A stretch of DNA of 64,000 bases from an uncultured Myroides sp. (lineage in GTDB: Bacteria; Bacteroidota; Bacteroidia; Flavobacteriales; Flavobacteriaceae). A model generated the notes under the pieces. It was not told where the DNA came from, ran no database searches, and saw only the letters and a program-made list of their open reading frames with translations. A program made the translations under genes and the position numbers. The stretch covers positions 60,919 to 124,918 of the forward strand of contig CAJYTF010000013.1 of NCBI GenBank assembly GCA_913777665.1, given 5' to 3'. Shown in pieces: positions 27,785-36,529 of this stretch; positions within the stretch are counted from its first letter, which is position 1, and every line of letters starts with the position of its first letter.

Positions 27785-28000
27785 TGGTGTGGGGTGCGCC
27801 TTCGACACTTCGGCGGGCTCAGTGACCACCTCAGGCACCGTTGCGATATTTCGACAGGCTCAATAACCACCTCAGGCACCGTTGGAAGGATTTTCACAGA
27901 TGCGAACAGATTATGACTTGATTTGTTTTTTAATCGTTGATTTGTTGAATTGTTGAATCGTTTATGTGACGGATGTTGGGTGTTGGATGATTTATATAGG
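27785..28000. repeat. Repeat family C (two copies) followed by family B
   Basis: The stretch cttcgacacttcggcgggct, cagtgaccacctcaggcacc is followed by a second copy (tatttcgacaggctcaataa, ccacctcaggcaccgttgg) about 45 bases on. It then runs into a cacagatgcgaacagattat family B block. There is no gene in 27766-28244. Confidence 0.75.
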
Positions 28001-28029
28001 GGTGTTTATATACTGTATATTGAATTGAT

Positions 28030-28115
28030 GTATATTGTAGTAGTAGAACTATTTGGCTTTGAGATCTTCTTTGTTAGGAATTGATACATTACGTTTTCTC
28101 CATACTTTACGTCCA
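28030..28115. repeat. Partial copy of repeat family A
   Basis: The core gtagtagtagaactatttgg, ctttgagatcttctttgtta and ggaattgatacattacgttt, ending ctccatactttacg, matches the middle of the complete copies. The sequence diverges afterwards. Confidence 0.7.
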
Positions 28116-28244
28116 GGTATAATTTTACAGCTTGAAAGCCGTGACTCGAGCGGAGCGACTGAACGAAGTTAATCTGACGATTTTTAAAGAGCATGTTGAA
28201 ATGACTTTTGGGTGTTATGCTAACTTCCACTGACATTGATTTTG

Positions 28245-28640
28245 TTACTTGCTTTTAAAATATTCTCTTTCTACTATTAGCAATATAAAGAGCAATATGG
28301 TATAGGTTATAATTAGTACATGGTAGTATTTGTTGACCAGAGTCTTATTTTGAAACTGTTTAATAATATCGTGTAATTTTTCCATTTTTATAAAATAGAT
28401 GTAGTTAAATAAAATGAGTGTTCCGAATATTATTCCAAAAGATAACTTCGTTGGATAATTATTAAATAAAGAAAACAATTCTATTCTTTCCTTGAAAATT
28501 ATATTTAATAGTAATGAAAAAGGAAAAAAATGAAAAAAGAACAGTAATGATAAATACAGTACAAATGAAAACTTATAAGTACCGTGCGTACGTTCTTGTG
28601 TTTTTGATACTAGATATATGCTATAAATGAGTGTTTTCAT
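28245..28640 (-). CDS. Hypothetical membrane protein, 131 aa
   Basis: The protein has three to four hydrophobic segments (FVLYLSLLFFFHFFPFSLLL, LSFGIIFGTLILFNYIYF, VLIITYTILLFILLIVE) and short basic loops, so it should lie in the inner membrane. It stands alone between repeat copies with its start at 28640. No family recognised; the composition is extreme, so some doubt remains that it is expressed. Confidence 0.5.
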   Translation of the reverse strand: MKTLIYSIYLVSKTQERTHGTYKFSFVLYLSLLFFFHFFPFSLLLNIIFKERIELFSLFNNYPTKLSFGIIFGTLILFNYIYFIKMEKLHDIIKQFQNKTLVNKYYHVLIITYTILLFILLIVEREYFKSK

Positions 28641-28765
28641 TTTTAATAATCTACTTTAATAAAATGAACTACTATTTTATCGTTGGAAGACTAATAACAG
28701 TTGAGTAAATTTATGAATTGTTAAAATGTAAAGGAAAAAAAAGTAAATGAAATTGTGATGAGGCA

Positions 28766-28985
28766 GTACGGCACTTCGACACTTCGATGCTTCGATTAAC
28801 TCAGCAACCCCGGGCTCAGCAACCACAGGCTCAGCAACCACAGGTTCACTGACCGGCCGATTAGTTTACGCTTCCGCTAAAGCGAGACACGTTATCCTGT
28901 GTTTTAACAATTTAATCCCGTAAATAATCGGGACAGGCTATCCGATTTGATACCAATGGCTCTTTGATGCGGGTGTATTGACTCA
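28766..28985. repeat. Repeat family C tandem pieces plus 3' half of family A
   Basis: The region begins cacttcgacacttcgatgct and shows ctcagcaacc three times over, then gaccggccgattagtttacg, a ccc..gtaaataatcgggac stem and tttgataccaatggctcttt. The last part matches the 3' end of copy 1. There is no gene in 28641-29118. Confidence 0.7.
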
Positions 28986-29074
28986 TAGTGTTTGAAATTT
29001 TCAGAGGGGAATGAGAAACGAAAGTATTTTACTAAAGTTTATAACTATTCATATTTTTAATTAAATTTGGTGAA

Positions 29075-29082
29075 TAATTTTG
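29075..29082 (+). promoter_or_regulatory. -7 box TAATTTTG upstream of the first propeller gene
   Basis: A perfect TAnnTTTG match lies 36 bases before the start codon. A short hairpin (gattatt/aataatc) follows between it and the ATG. No good -33 box is visible at normal spacing. Confidence 0.5.
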
Positions 29083-29118
29083 GATTATTATCCAATAATC
29101 AATAAATAACCAAAGAGA

Positions 29119-30693
29119 ATGATAAAAAAACTACTTTTCTTTTTACTGACTCCTTTAATAGGGATGTCTCAAACACAAATTGGACAGGATATTACAGGCG
29201 ATATGCCCGAAGATAAATTTGGACATGGTGTTGCCCTATCTGCCGATGGGAGTGTGATGGCTGTATCTGCCCCAGGAAATGATAACAACGGAACAGACGC
29301 AGGACATATTCGTGTGTATTCTAAAACATCTGGTACGTGGACACAAATTGGGCAGGATATTGAAGGAACCAATGCAGATGACCAGATTGGATATAAAATA
29401 GCGATTTCTGAAGATGGAACTACAGTAGCATTTTCTGCTTTGTCAGCTAAACGTACTACCAATAATATTTCTCACAGAGGTTATGTAAGTATTTACAAAT
29501 ATTTAAATAATTCGTGGACAAAAGTTGGTCAGGATATAATAGACACAGAAAGTGTACAATTTGGCTTATCTATTTCTTTATCAAGTAATGGCTCTACTAT
29601 TGCAATAAGCAGCCCAGGTATACAATCTACATTTTTTGAACAGATACAAGTTTACAAAAACACTACTGGATCTTGGCAAAAGATCGGTGGGTTTCGTCGT
29701 ATTGATAACATTGAAAATGATAATATATCACCTAACTACTATGGATGGAATGTATCGTTATCAGGAGATGGAACTGTAATTGCATTTACTGATGTACAAG
29801 GAGGAATTCAGGGAGGAACAAATACTAATGGAATTTTATATGTATATAAATATCAGTTGGGTACTTGGGTTAAAGTAGGAAATACTATATCTGCAAAAAA
29901 ACAAAATGATACTTTTGGATTTAGAGCAGTTCTTTCGTATGATGGTAGCATTGTAGCGATTACTTCACACGGTCACTTCACTAATGGCAACTCATTTGGC
30001 GCTATATCTGTATATAAAAACGTTGCTAACAATTGGGTACAAATAGGCGCTGATATTATTGGTGAAGCAGCGGGTGACGGTTGTGGTACTGGTTTAGCTA
30101 TATCGGCAAACGGAAACGCCTTAGCAATAGGCTGCACGGGATGTGACACAGCAAATGGAACAGATACCGGCAAAGTACGTATATTTGAAAACATTCAAAG
30201 CAATTGGGTTGAAAAAGGAAGTATAATTGGTGCTAATGCAGGCGATAAAATTGGTTGGTCTATCACATTATCTAAAGACGGATACAATTTAGCCGTTGGA
30301 AATCCAGGTAGCAGTACCGTTGGAGGAAAGCCATCTAATACTAATCTTGAAGAACTTACTTTTAGCGACAATTTATTACAAATGAATAATTATCAAGCAA
30401 AAGGAACATTTCCAGGTTCTGTACAAGTATTTAACTTATCAGGTATCTTATCATCTAATACCTTTGTGTTAGAAAACTTCAACATTTACCCTAACCCTAC
30501 AACTGATATTTTAAATATTGAATTGAAAGAAAACTTAACCTTAGAAAAAGTTTTAATTTACAATACAAGTGGTCAATTGGTAAAAGAAACTTCAGAAAAA
30601 ATAATTAATGTAGGTGGTTTTGCAAAAGGTATTTATAATGTACAGGTTTTAACCAATCAAGGTAAAGCTACTAAAAAAATAATAGTAAAATAA
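29119..30693 (+). CDS. Secreted seven-repeat beta-propeller-like protein with T9SS type A sorting domain
   Basis: Signal peptide MIKKLLFFLLTPLIGMSQ is followed by seven repeats, each reading like 'xxIGxxI....DxfGxxvalSxdGxxlAv'. This matches the blade count of a seven-bladed propeller. The last ~75 residues (NFNIYPNPTTDILNIELKEN to KKIIVK) form a T9SS type A sorting domain for secretion and surface attachment. No catalytic motif is evident; adhesion or binding is inference. It is followed 13 bases later by a paralogue, so the two likely share a transcript. Confidence 0.85.
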   Translation: MIKKLLFFLLTPLIGMSQTQIGQDITGDMPEDKFGHGVALSADGSVMAVSAPGNDNNGTDAGHIRVYSKTSGTWTQIGQDIEGTNADDQIGYKIAISEDGTTVAFSALSAKRTTNNISHRGYVSIYKYLNNSWTKVGQDIIDTESVQFGLSISLSSNGSTIAISSPGIQSTFFEQIQVYKNTTGSWQKIGGFRRIDNIENDNISPNYYGWNVSLSGDGTVIAFTDVQGGIQGGTNTNGILYVYKYQLGTWVKVGNTISAKKQNDTFGFRAVLSYDGSIVAITSHGHFTNGNSFGAISVYKNVANNWVQIGADIIGEAAGDGCGTGLAISANGNALAIGCTGCDTANGTDTGKVRIFENIQSNWVEKGSIIGANAGDKIGWSITLSKDGYNLAVGNPGSSTVGGKPSNTNLEELTFSDNLLQMNNYQAKGTFPGSVQVFNLSGILSSNTFVLENFNIYPNPTTDILNIELKENLTLEKVLIYNTSGQLVKETSEKIINVGGFAKGIYNVQVLTNQGKATKKIIVK

Positions 30694-30706
30694 AAATCAA
30701 ATAATC

Positions 30707-32206
30707 ATGAAATTAAAATTACTATTTGCATTACTTGTAATTACAACAATAAGTAATGCACAAACACAAATTGGGCAGGATATTATGGGTGATATGCCCG
30801 ATGATAAATTTGGTAGTAGTGTAGCTTTATCTAAAACCGGAAATACTTTGGCTGTTGCTGCAAACGGTGGTGATAAAAATGGTGTAGATTCGGGATATAT
30901 TCGAATATATTCAAATATAAACGGGGCATGGACGCAAATTGGACAAGATATTATTGGAAACCCAGGGGATAAATTATCTCTGACAAAAATATATCTTTCT
31001 GATGACGGAACAATTTTAGCTGTACCTGTTAGTACCAATATTATCATTAATAATATAACTTATGGTGGATACGTAAGTATTTACAAATATTCAAACAATC
31101 AATGGTCAAAAATCGGTCAAGATTTAAAAGAACCTAACACAAATCAATTCGGTATTTCAATTTCATTATCAGGAGATGGGTCGACAATAGCAGTAGGTAG
31201 TCCAGACGCACTTTCAATTTCAGATTCAAAAACATTTGTTTATAAAAACATCTCAAATGTTTGGACTAAAATAGGAGAATTTTCGCCAAGCAATCTAAAT
31301 CTTAGTAATCATTTCTTTTCAAATAAATTTGGTGCTTCAATATCTTTATCTAATGATGGTAATACAATAGCTATTAGTGATTTTGAGGCGGGATTTAATA
31401 CTGGGTTTAGTGGTATTGTTATCCTTTACCAATACAATATGGGAAATTGGACAAAAATAGGAAATACATTATCTGGAAAAAACAGCTTTGATGTATTCGG
31501 AAGCAGAGTAAGAATTTCAGGTAATGGAAATACCATTGCTGTTACCAGCAATGAAAATTCTGGAACAGGAATAGTTTATAAAAATGTTTCTAATAACTGG
31601 GTACAAATTGGTTCTGATATTTTAGCAGAGTCACCAGGCGATGCATTGGGCATAAATAGTATATCTGCAAATGGAAACATAATAATTGTAAGTAGTTACG
31701 GAAGCGATACTAATAATGGAACAGATTCTGGTAAGATTCGTATTTTTCAAGATATTCAGGGCAATTGGTTGCATCAAGGTCAGAGTATTATTGGTCCAGG
31801 TGCAAATTCAAAAATTGGTATAGGATCTTCAGTAGACTTATCAGGTGATGGAACTACTTTAGCCATAGGCATTCCTAATAACAATACTTTAAGTAGTAAA
31901 AATAATATGGCTAAAGGCACATTTCCAGGATCAGTCCAAGTATTCAATTTATCAGGCATTTTATCATCTGATTCTTTTGTATTAGAAAACTTCAATATCT
32001 ACCCTAACCCTACAACCGATATTTTAAATATTGAATTGAAAGAAAACTTAACTTTAGAAAAAGTGTTGATCTACAATACTACTGGTAAATTAGTAAAAGA
32101 AACTTCAGAAAAAATAATTAATGTAAGTGGTTTTGCAAAAGGTATTTACAATGTGCAGGTTTTAACCAATCATGGTAAGGCTACTAAAAAAGTAGTAGTT
32201 AAATAA
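30707..32206 (+). CDS. Secreted seven-repeat propeller-like T9SS protein (paralogue)
   Basis: The 499-residue paralogue of the preceding gene has a signal peptide (MKLKLLFALLVITTISNAQ), the same seven repeats (first TQIGQDIMGDMPDDKFGSSV) and a nearly identical T9SS type A sorting domain (YPNPTTDILNIELKENLTLE). Blades differ more than the first repeat and the tail, indicating tandem duplication followed by divergence of the exposed surface. A strong terminator follows. Confidence 0.85.
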   Translation: MKLKLLFALLVITTISNAQTQIGQDIMGDMPDDKFGSSVALSKTGNTLAVAANGGDKNGVDSGYIRIYSNINGAWTQIGQDIIGNPGDKLSLTKIYLSDDGTILAVPVSTNIIINNITYGGYVSIYKYSNNQWSKIGQDLKEPNTNQFGISISLSGDGSTIAVGSPDALSISDSKTFVYKNISNVWTKIGEFSPSNLNLSNHFFSNKFGASISLSNDGNTIAISDFEAGFNTGFSGIVILYQYNMGNWTKIGNTLSGKNSFDVFGSRVRISGNGNTIAVTSNENSGTGIVYKNVSNNWVQIGSDILAESPGDALGINSISANGNIIIVSSYGSDTNNGTDSGKIRIFQDIQGNWLHQGQSIIGPGANSKIGIGSSVDLSGDGTTLAIGIPNNNTLSSKNNMAKGTFPGSVQVFNLSGILSSDSFVLENFNIYPNPTTDILNIELKENLTLEKVLIYNTTGKLVKETSEKIINVSGFAKGIYNVQVLTNHGKATKKVVVK

Positions 32207-32212
32207 GCAGCT

Positions 32213-32245
32213 AAACGGATTCTAAATGAGAATCCGTTTTTTTAA
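32213..32245 (+). terminator. Intrinsic terminator of the propeller gene pair
   Basis: Perfect 11-bp arms aaacggattct / agaatccgttt with loop aaatg are followed by a T tract, 7 bases after the stop codon. Confidence 0.9.
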
Positions 32246-32420
32246 TTAAAAGTAATTGTAAAATTCATTCGCGAGCTTGCTGTCTTCAGTGAGTTGAATT
32301 TGCCTTCGTTACTTGGAAATTAGTCAACTGCTAAGATATAATTTACTTTCACAATGTGGTAAATTTTCACAGATGGCTGAATGTGGTACATTCAGTATAT
32401 CTTTTACTAACTATCTACCT

Positions 32421-32490
32421 TATTCGGTTCTCGATTGGGCTGGAACTGACGTGGGTTTTGAGTGGTAGAACTATTTGTTTTAGATGCTGG
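32421..32490. repeat. Partial copy of repeat family A
   Basis: It contains ggttctcgattgggctggaa, ctgacgtgggttttgagtgg and tagaactatttg, the 5' third of the family. The rest is absent. The gap 32207-32574 otherwise has a terminator and a family B scrap (cacagatggctgaatgtggt). Confidence 0.65.
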
Positions 32491-32527
32491 AGATATACTG
32501 ATCATTGGTTAAAAAAAGTAAACAAAA

Positions 32528-32558
32528 TTGTTTACTAAAATATAATTGAGTATTTTTG
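32528..32558 (+). promoter_or_regulatory. Promoter of the toxin-antitoxin pair
   Basis: TTG at 32528-32530 (-33) and TATTTTTG at 32551-32558 (-7) are separated by 20 bases, matching the Bacteroidota promoter. It lies 16 bases before the antitoxin start codon, so the leader is short. Confidence 0.65.
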
Positions 32559-32574
32559 ATTAAAATTAAAAATT

Positions 32575-33081
32575 ATGCTACCAGAGCTTCATAAAATAAA
32601 AGGCATACATCCCGGTGCTATTCTAAAAAGAGAGCTAAAGCAGCGTGGGGTAAAAAGTAACGAGTTTGCAATTACATTAGGTGAGCATAAACAAACAATA
32701 AGTGCTATTTTAAATGGGAAAAGAGGTATTAACGCCAAACTATCGATAAAAATTGGTAAAAAATTAGGTATTGATGATGATTACTTTATGATATTACAGG
32801 CGATTTATGAGGTTAAAGAAGCTACTAAAGCAATACCGTTTACACCTAATTTAGAGCATATAAGAAAAGTGCTTTTTTGGGATACAAATTTTGAGGAACT
32901 GGACTGGAACAAAAACCGCAAAGCTATTATTAAAAGAATTTTTGAACGTGGCAATGATCTGGAAATTAAAGAAATTATCTCTTTTTACGGAAAAGACACC
33001 ATTAGAAAGGAATTAGAAAAAGTTACGAATGATTTTTTACCTTCATTTAATGAAAATCTGCTTAAGTACAACATAAGATAA
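32575..33081 (+). CDS. HTH (HigA-like) antitoxin with DUF6922-like C-terminus
   Basis: Residues 12-65 form an XRE/HigA helix-turn-helix (PGAILKRELKQRGVKSNEFA, then ISAILNGKRGINAKLSIKIG). Residues 88-135 (FWDTNFEELDWNKNRKAIIK, then RIFERGNDLEIKEIISFYG) match the small DUF6922-type domain that accompanies AbiEii-like nucleotidyltransferase toxins. It is followed 10 bases later by such a toxin gene. The likely role is neutralising the toxin and autorepressing the operon through its HTH. Confidence 0.75.
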   Translation: MLPELHKIKGIHPGAILKRELKQRGVKSNEFAITLGEHKQTISAILNGKRGINAKLSIKIGKKLGIDDDYFMILQAIYEVKEATKAIPFTPNLEHIRKVLFWDTNFEELDWNKNRKAIIKRIFERGNDLEIKEIISFYGKDTIRKELEKVTNDFLPSFNENLLKYNIR

Positions 33082-33091
33082 AAGCCTGCTT

Positions 33092-33751
33092 ATGGATATC
33101 TATAAAAATACTGTATCTGAACTGTTGTGGGAAGTGTTATTAAAACTGATGACATTGGACGAGTTAAAAACATTTCGTCTGGTGGGAGGCACCTCTCTTA
33201 GCCTGCTTTTAGGGCATAGGATATCTGTTGACATTGATCTATTTACGGATGCACCATATGATTCGATTGATTTTGAAAAAATAGACGCTCTTTTCCAAAA
33301 TATTTTTCCGTATGTAGAAATGGGATTTGGAGGTAACAACAGTATGGGAAAGACCTATTTTATAGGGCACAGTGCCGCTGAACTTGTTAAAGTTGATCTT
33401 TTTTATACGGATACTTTTGTTTTTCCCATAATAGAATACAATGAATTAAGGTTATCTGGCTTGGAAGAAATAGCTGCGATGAAACTGGAAGTTGTAGGAC
33501 ATGGAGGAAGGAAGAAAGACTTTTGGGATCTGCATGAAATGCTGGAATATTTTACAATTAAAGAAATGCTTTACTTTTATGAACAGAGATATCCCTACGG
33601 ATATACCAAAGAAACATTGATAAAGCAACTTACCAATTTTGCACAGGCAGACGATGACTTTAATCCTATATGTTTGATGGAAAAATATTGGGAGTTAATT
33701 AAAATAGATTTCGAGGAAAGAACAGTAGCAGAATTTTTGAAGAACTATTGA
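33092..33751 (+). CDS. AbiEii/AbiGii-type nucleotidyltransferase toxin
   Basis: The 219-residue protein has the nucleotidyltransferase signature VGGTSLSLLLGHRISVDIDL (31-50), with GGT at 32-34 and the metal-binding Asp47 and Asp49. Downstream LSGLEEIAAMKLEVVGHGGR and KKDFWDLHEM are typical of AbiEii. Toxins of this type act by transferring nucleotides, for example to tRNA ends, and give phage abortive infection. It is the second gene of a two-gene operon with the HTH antitoxin. Confidence 0.8.
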   Translation: MDIYKNTVSELLWEVLLKLMTLDELKTFRLVGGTSLSLLLGHRISVDIDLFTDAPYDSIDFEKIDALFQNIFPYVEMGFGGNNSMGKTYFIGHSAAELVKVDLFYTDTFVFPIIEYNELRLSGLEEIAAMKLEVVGHGGRKKDFWDLHEMLEYFTIKEMLYFYEQRYPYGYTKETLIKQLTNFAQADDDFNPICLMEKYWELIKIDFEERTVAEFLKNY

Positions 33752-33837
33752 AATTGTTCAGTATTGAGTGAATAATGTTTTAATTAGATTCGCTCCCCAC
33801 ATACTGTGCTCCATGTATTCGCAGACTTTGGACTTCG

Positions 33838-34127
33838 TCCTCGGTTGTTGAACTGTTTATATGTTGGGTGCTGGGTGTATCATGCTAGATGTTGCTAGAT
33901 GTTACCGGGTGAATTGTTGATTCGGTTAACTGTTGGGTGCGGGATGTAGGGTGCTATTTTTACCACAGATTCACAGATTATTAGTTGATTAATTAGCTTC
34001 GCTCCGTTCGTACTTCGTCCTCGGGTGTTGATTCGTTGAAGTGTTTAATCGTTGAGGGATCGGTGTAAACTTTAGAACTTCTGTTTTGCTTGAAATATAC
34101 ACAGGTTTTCAATATGGTACATCCAAT
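33838..34127. repeat. Dispersed repeat family B, long copy
   Basis: The region carries tgttgggtgctgggtgtatc, atgctagatgttgctagatg, ttaccgggtgaattgttgat, a cacagattcacagattat block and gaacttctgttttgcttgaa, matching 18137-18340. After it, at about 34225-34255, lies a gagattccgga / ccggaatgaca scrap of the REP-like repeat. No gene in 33752-34273. Confidence 0.65.
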
Positions 34128-34273
34128 AGGTGTTGTTAATGATACTCTACTGCGCTTGGTTGTTAAATACCGTTCGAATAAAAGTAGATTTGGATTCGTA
34201 GAAATATTTAGTTTTACATGTTTGAGATTCCGGAACAAGCCCGGAATGACAGTATATAGTCCATATAGAAAAT

Positions 34274-34308
34274 AAAAAAAGAGAAACACTTTCGTGTTTC
34301 TCTTTTTT
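34274..34308 (-). terminator. Terminator of tRNA-Met
   Basis: Stem gagaaacac / gtgtttctc with loop tttc (+ strand view) is flanked by A and T tracts, so it can work on both strands. It lies just past the 3' end of the tRNA. Confidence 0.8.
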
Positions 34309-34311
34309 CCG

Positions 34312-34385
34312 TAGCGAAGACGGGAGTTGAACCCGTGACCTCAGGGTTATGAATCCTGCGCTCTAACCGACTGAGCTACCTCGCC
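34312..34385 (-). tRNA. tRNA-Met (anticodon CAT)
   Basis: The reverse strand folds as a 74-base cloverleaf: GGCGAGG acceptor, TAGCTCAGTCGGTTAGAG D arm, anticodon loop TTCATAA and T arm ACGGGTTCAACTCCCGT. The acceptor has two G-U pairs, and CCA is not encoded. CAT normally means Met (elongator or initiator); a tRNA-Ile2 with a modified C cannot be excluded from sequence alone. Confidence 0.9.
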
Positions 34386-34406
34386 ATTGGTGTTTTAATT
34401 CGGATG

Positions 34407-34437
34407 CAAATATAGCAGTAATTTTAATACCTGCAAA
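34407..34437 (-). promoter_or_regulatory. Promoter of tRNA-Met
   Basis: On the - strand TTTG (-33, 34434-34437) and TATATTTG (-7, 34407-34414) are separated by exactly 19 bases, a textbook Bacteroidota sigma-A promoter. It ends 21 bases before the tRNA. Confidence 0.85.
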
Positions 34438-34508
34438 GCAAAATTTGAAATTAAAACATATTTTTTTTATTGAATTTGTTACCCTTCTGTATTTGAACAA
34501 TTTAAAAA

Positions 34509-35228
34509 TTATTCTTTTATTACTTTTCCTTCACCGTTTTCGGTTACGTTAACGGTTTTGGTTACACGGTAGTATAAATTTCCTTTTCCGTTCAGGCTTC
34601 CGTCGATACCATTAACTGTGTTTGTATAGATGTTCCCAGAACCCGATGAATCTACTTCTGTGAAAAAAGCCGACAGTTCTTTTGCATTGATATCGCCAGA
34701 ACTTTTGCTGTTTATTCTTACAGTATTCGCATTTCCTTCTACCATAATTGCCGCATCGTTTTCGGTATTTAAGTACAGATCTTCTACCTTTACCTTTAAT
34801 TCCATTTTATTGTTACCTGTATTGGTCAATGTTAGTTTCGGAATTTCGATCACACCTAAATTAATCACACTGCCATTATCGCCGGTCATGGTAATTTCGG
34901 TAAGATCTTTTGTTGCCAAGGTTACTTTTACAGGTTCTGTCTGGCTAATAATTTCGAAACCAGGCTTTCTTTTCAATGTTAAAACCTCATCCACTACACT
35001 TATTTGAACCAGCTGATGCAGGTTACCATCACCCGATGTTCTTATGGTATTTTTAAACGGATTGTTCAAAATTTCGACCGTTACTTCACCATCTATCACC
35101 AATTTTGAATATTTTTGAACCTTACGGTTTTTCTCCTGAACTACGCCGTTGCCTTTAATTTTTCTATTTTGTGCATAACTTGTTACGGTAATGATCGAAA
35201 CAAAAAATAATGCTAAAAACTTTCTCAT
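34509..35228 (-). CDS. DUF2807 (head GIN domain) exported protein
   Basis: The protein has a signal peptide (MRKFLALFFVSIITVTSYA) and the DUF2807 pattern of regularly spaced short strands (LVIDGEVTVEILNN, then TMTGDNGSVINLGVIEIPKL, SSGSGNIYTNTVNG), a right-handed beta-helix-like fold. It is exported to the periplasm or surface; the function is unknown. It is the last gene of a three-gene - strand group with a DUF1508 protein (5 bases upstream) and a second DUF2807 protein. Confidence 0.8.
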   Translation of the reverse strand: MRKFLALFFVSIITVTSYAQNRKIKGNGVVQEKNRKVQKYSKLVIDGEVTVEILNNPFKNTIRTSGDGNLHQLVQISVVDEVLTLKRKPGFEIISQTEPVKVTLATKDLTEITMTGDNGSVINLGVIEIPKLTLTNTGNNKMELKVKVEDLYLNTENDAAIMVEGNANTVRINSKSSGDINAKELSAFFTEVDSSGSGNIYTNTVNGIDGSLNGKGNLYYRVTKTVNVTENGEGKVIKE

Positions 35229-35233
35229 ATTAT

Positions 35234-35608
35234 TTAAATATTGTTGGTTGAAAATACATCTTCGGGGAAATTACTGAAAACATCTTCGGTAAAATCCAAC
35301 ACTTCGGAATTTATAAAATTATTCTTTAAATCGTTCACGCCTTTTTCCATTAAAAGCGGTGTGGTGAACTTTCTGCTTACGCCCAAAATATGGTCGTTTA
35401 CATTTACTTTGAAGAACAATTTTCCTGCCGGAGTTCTGTAATGTATAAATTTAATGATTGAAAAATTACGTTTTATAACGTTTATTTCGCTTAAACAATG
35501 TGCTTTGGAAAGGTAGCTGTTGCTTGTAAATATAACATTTCCTTTGCGATTGTTATAGGTATATTTATACTGGTTGTTTTCTTTTTTACTTATTACTAAC
35601 GTGCCCAT
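35234..35608 (-). CDS. DUF1508 (YegP-like) protein
   Basis: Start set at the ATG at 35608 (MGTLVISKKENNQYKYTYNN), since the residues before it do not fit the family. It has the DUF1508 pattern of a short beta repeat with 'GNVIFTSNSYLSKAHCLSEI', and a weaker second repeat follows (RTPAGKLFFKVNVNDHILGV). Family function is unknown. It lies between two DUF2807 genes with 5 bases to the next gene and about 70 bases to the previous one, so co-expression is likely. Confidence 0.75.
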   Translation of the reverse strand: MGTLVISKKENNQYKYTYNNRKGNVIFTSNSYLSKAHCLSEINVIKRNFSIIKFIHYRTPAGKLFFKVNVNDHILGVSRKFTTPLLMEKGVNDLKNNFINSEVLDFTEDVFSNFPEDVFSTNNI

Positions 35609-35676
35609 TTTTCTTTTACTACACACAAAGCTATTTATAAATGCCGTGAAATGAAACTTTGTTTTTCGTGATTTTT

Positions 35677-36390
35677 TTAGTACGGGTTGATACTGCCTAC
35701 ACCTGATATTTTTTTAACGATTTTCAATCGGTCGTAATTTTTATAATCCAGATTACCCACACCCGAAATACGCACGTTAATTTCGTCTGACGTATTGATT
35801 TTTACATTTCCTGCACCTGTAATTTCGATATTTGCCAGTTTGTTGGTCAATGCTTCGGAATTAAGATTTCCCGCGCCCGACATACTTGCTTTTATTTCGT
35901 TACTTATTCCGCGTAAACGCACATCGCCGGCACCGGTTACAAAAACACTTGTGATGTTGTTAAACAGTTTTACATTGATTTCGCCTGCACCCGAAATGTG
36001 AAATTCAATGTCTTTTGTCAGCGTGATGTTATTGGTTGCGATAGAACCTGCACCTGCAATGACGACTTTCTGCAAATTTGGATTGTTCATTTTTATAACC
36101 AGCGGTGATTTGTTTGATTTATAGGAAATTGTTTTTTTGCTGGATATATTGATCTGTCCGTCATTATTTTCGATTTCCAGATTATCAACCAACGTTTTAT
36201 CTCCGGTAATTAAAATTTCGTTCGTTGCAACCGATGAATCTAATTCGATGTTGGCTGATGAATTATTTGAAACCGCATTGTACGATGCCATTTGTTTTGT
36301 TTGGCTGACCACTTCGCCAGACAATTCTACTTTTTTGTTGCACGATACGGCAAAAACGCTTAAAAGTGTAAGTAATAGTAGCTTCTTCAT
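35677..36390 (-). CDS. DUF2807 lipoprotein
   Basis: The lipoprotein signal is MKKLLLLTLLSVFAVSCNKK (lipobox AVSC). The mature part shows a repeated 'GAGSI/GAGEI/GAGDV/GAGNL/GVGNL' turn (VVIAGAGSIATNN, FHISGAGEINVK, FVTGAGDVRLRG), typical of DUF2807 beta-helical domains. It is first of the three-gene group with DUF1508 and another DUF2807 protein. Envelope-located; the function is unknown. Confidence 0.8.
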   Translation of the reverse strand: MKKLLLLTLLSVFAVSCNKKVELSGEVVSQTKQMASYNAVSNNSSANIELDSSVATNEILITGDKTLVDNLEIENNDGQINISSKKTISYKSNKSPLVIKMNNPNLQKVVIAGAGSIATNNITLTKDIEFHISGAGEINVKLFNNITSVFVTGAGDVRLRGISNEIKASMSGAGNLNSEALTNKLANIEITGAGNVKINTSDEINVRISGVGNLDYKNYDRLKIVKKISGVGSINPY

Positions 36391-36529
36391 TTGTTTTTTC
36401 TTTAAAACTACAAAAAAGTATTTACATTTTATAATGGTTGTGTGTTATTAATGTGCTACAAATACACATATTTACTATTTTGTAATATGATTGATACAAG
36501 TTTGATGCCAAAAGAAAGTATGGTGAGGT

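Noticed and set aside
34312..34385. tRNA as integration site of the neighbouring accessory DNA
   Set aside because: No integrase gene and no duplicated tRNA 3' end were seen on either side.
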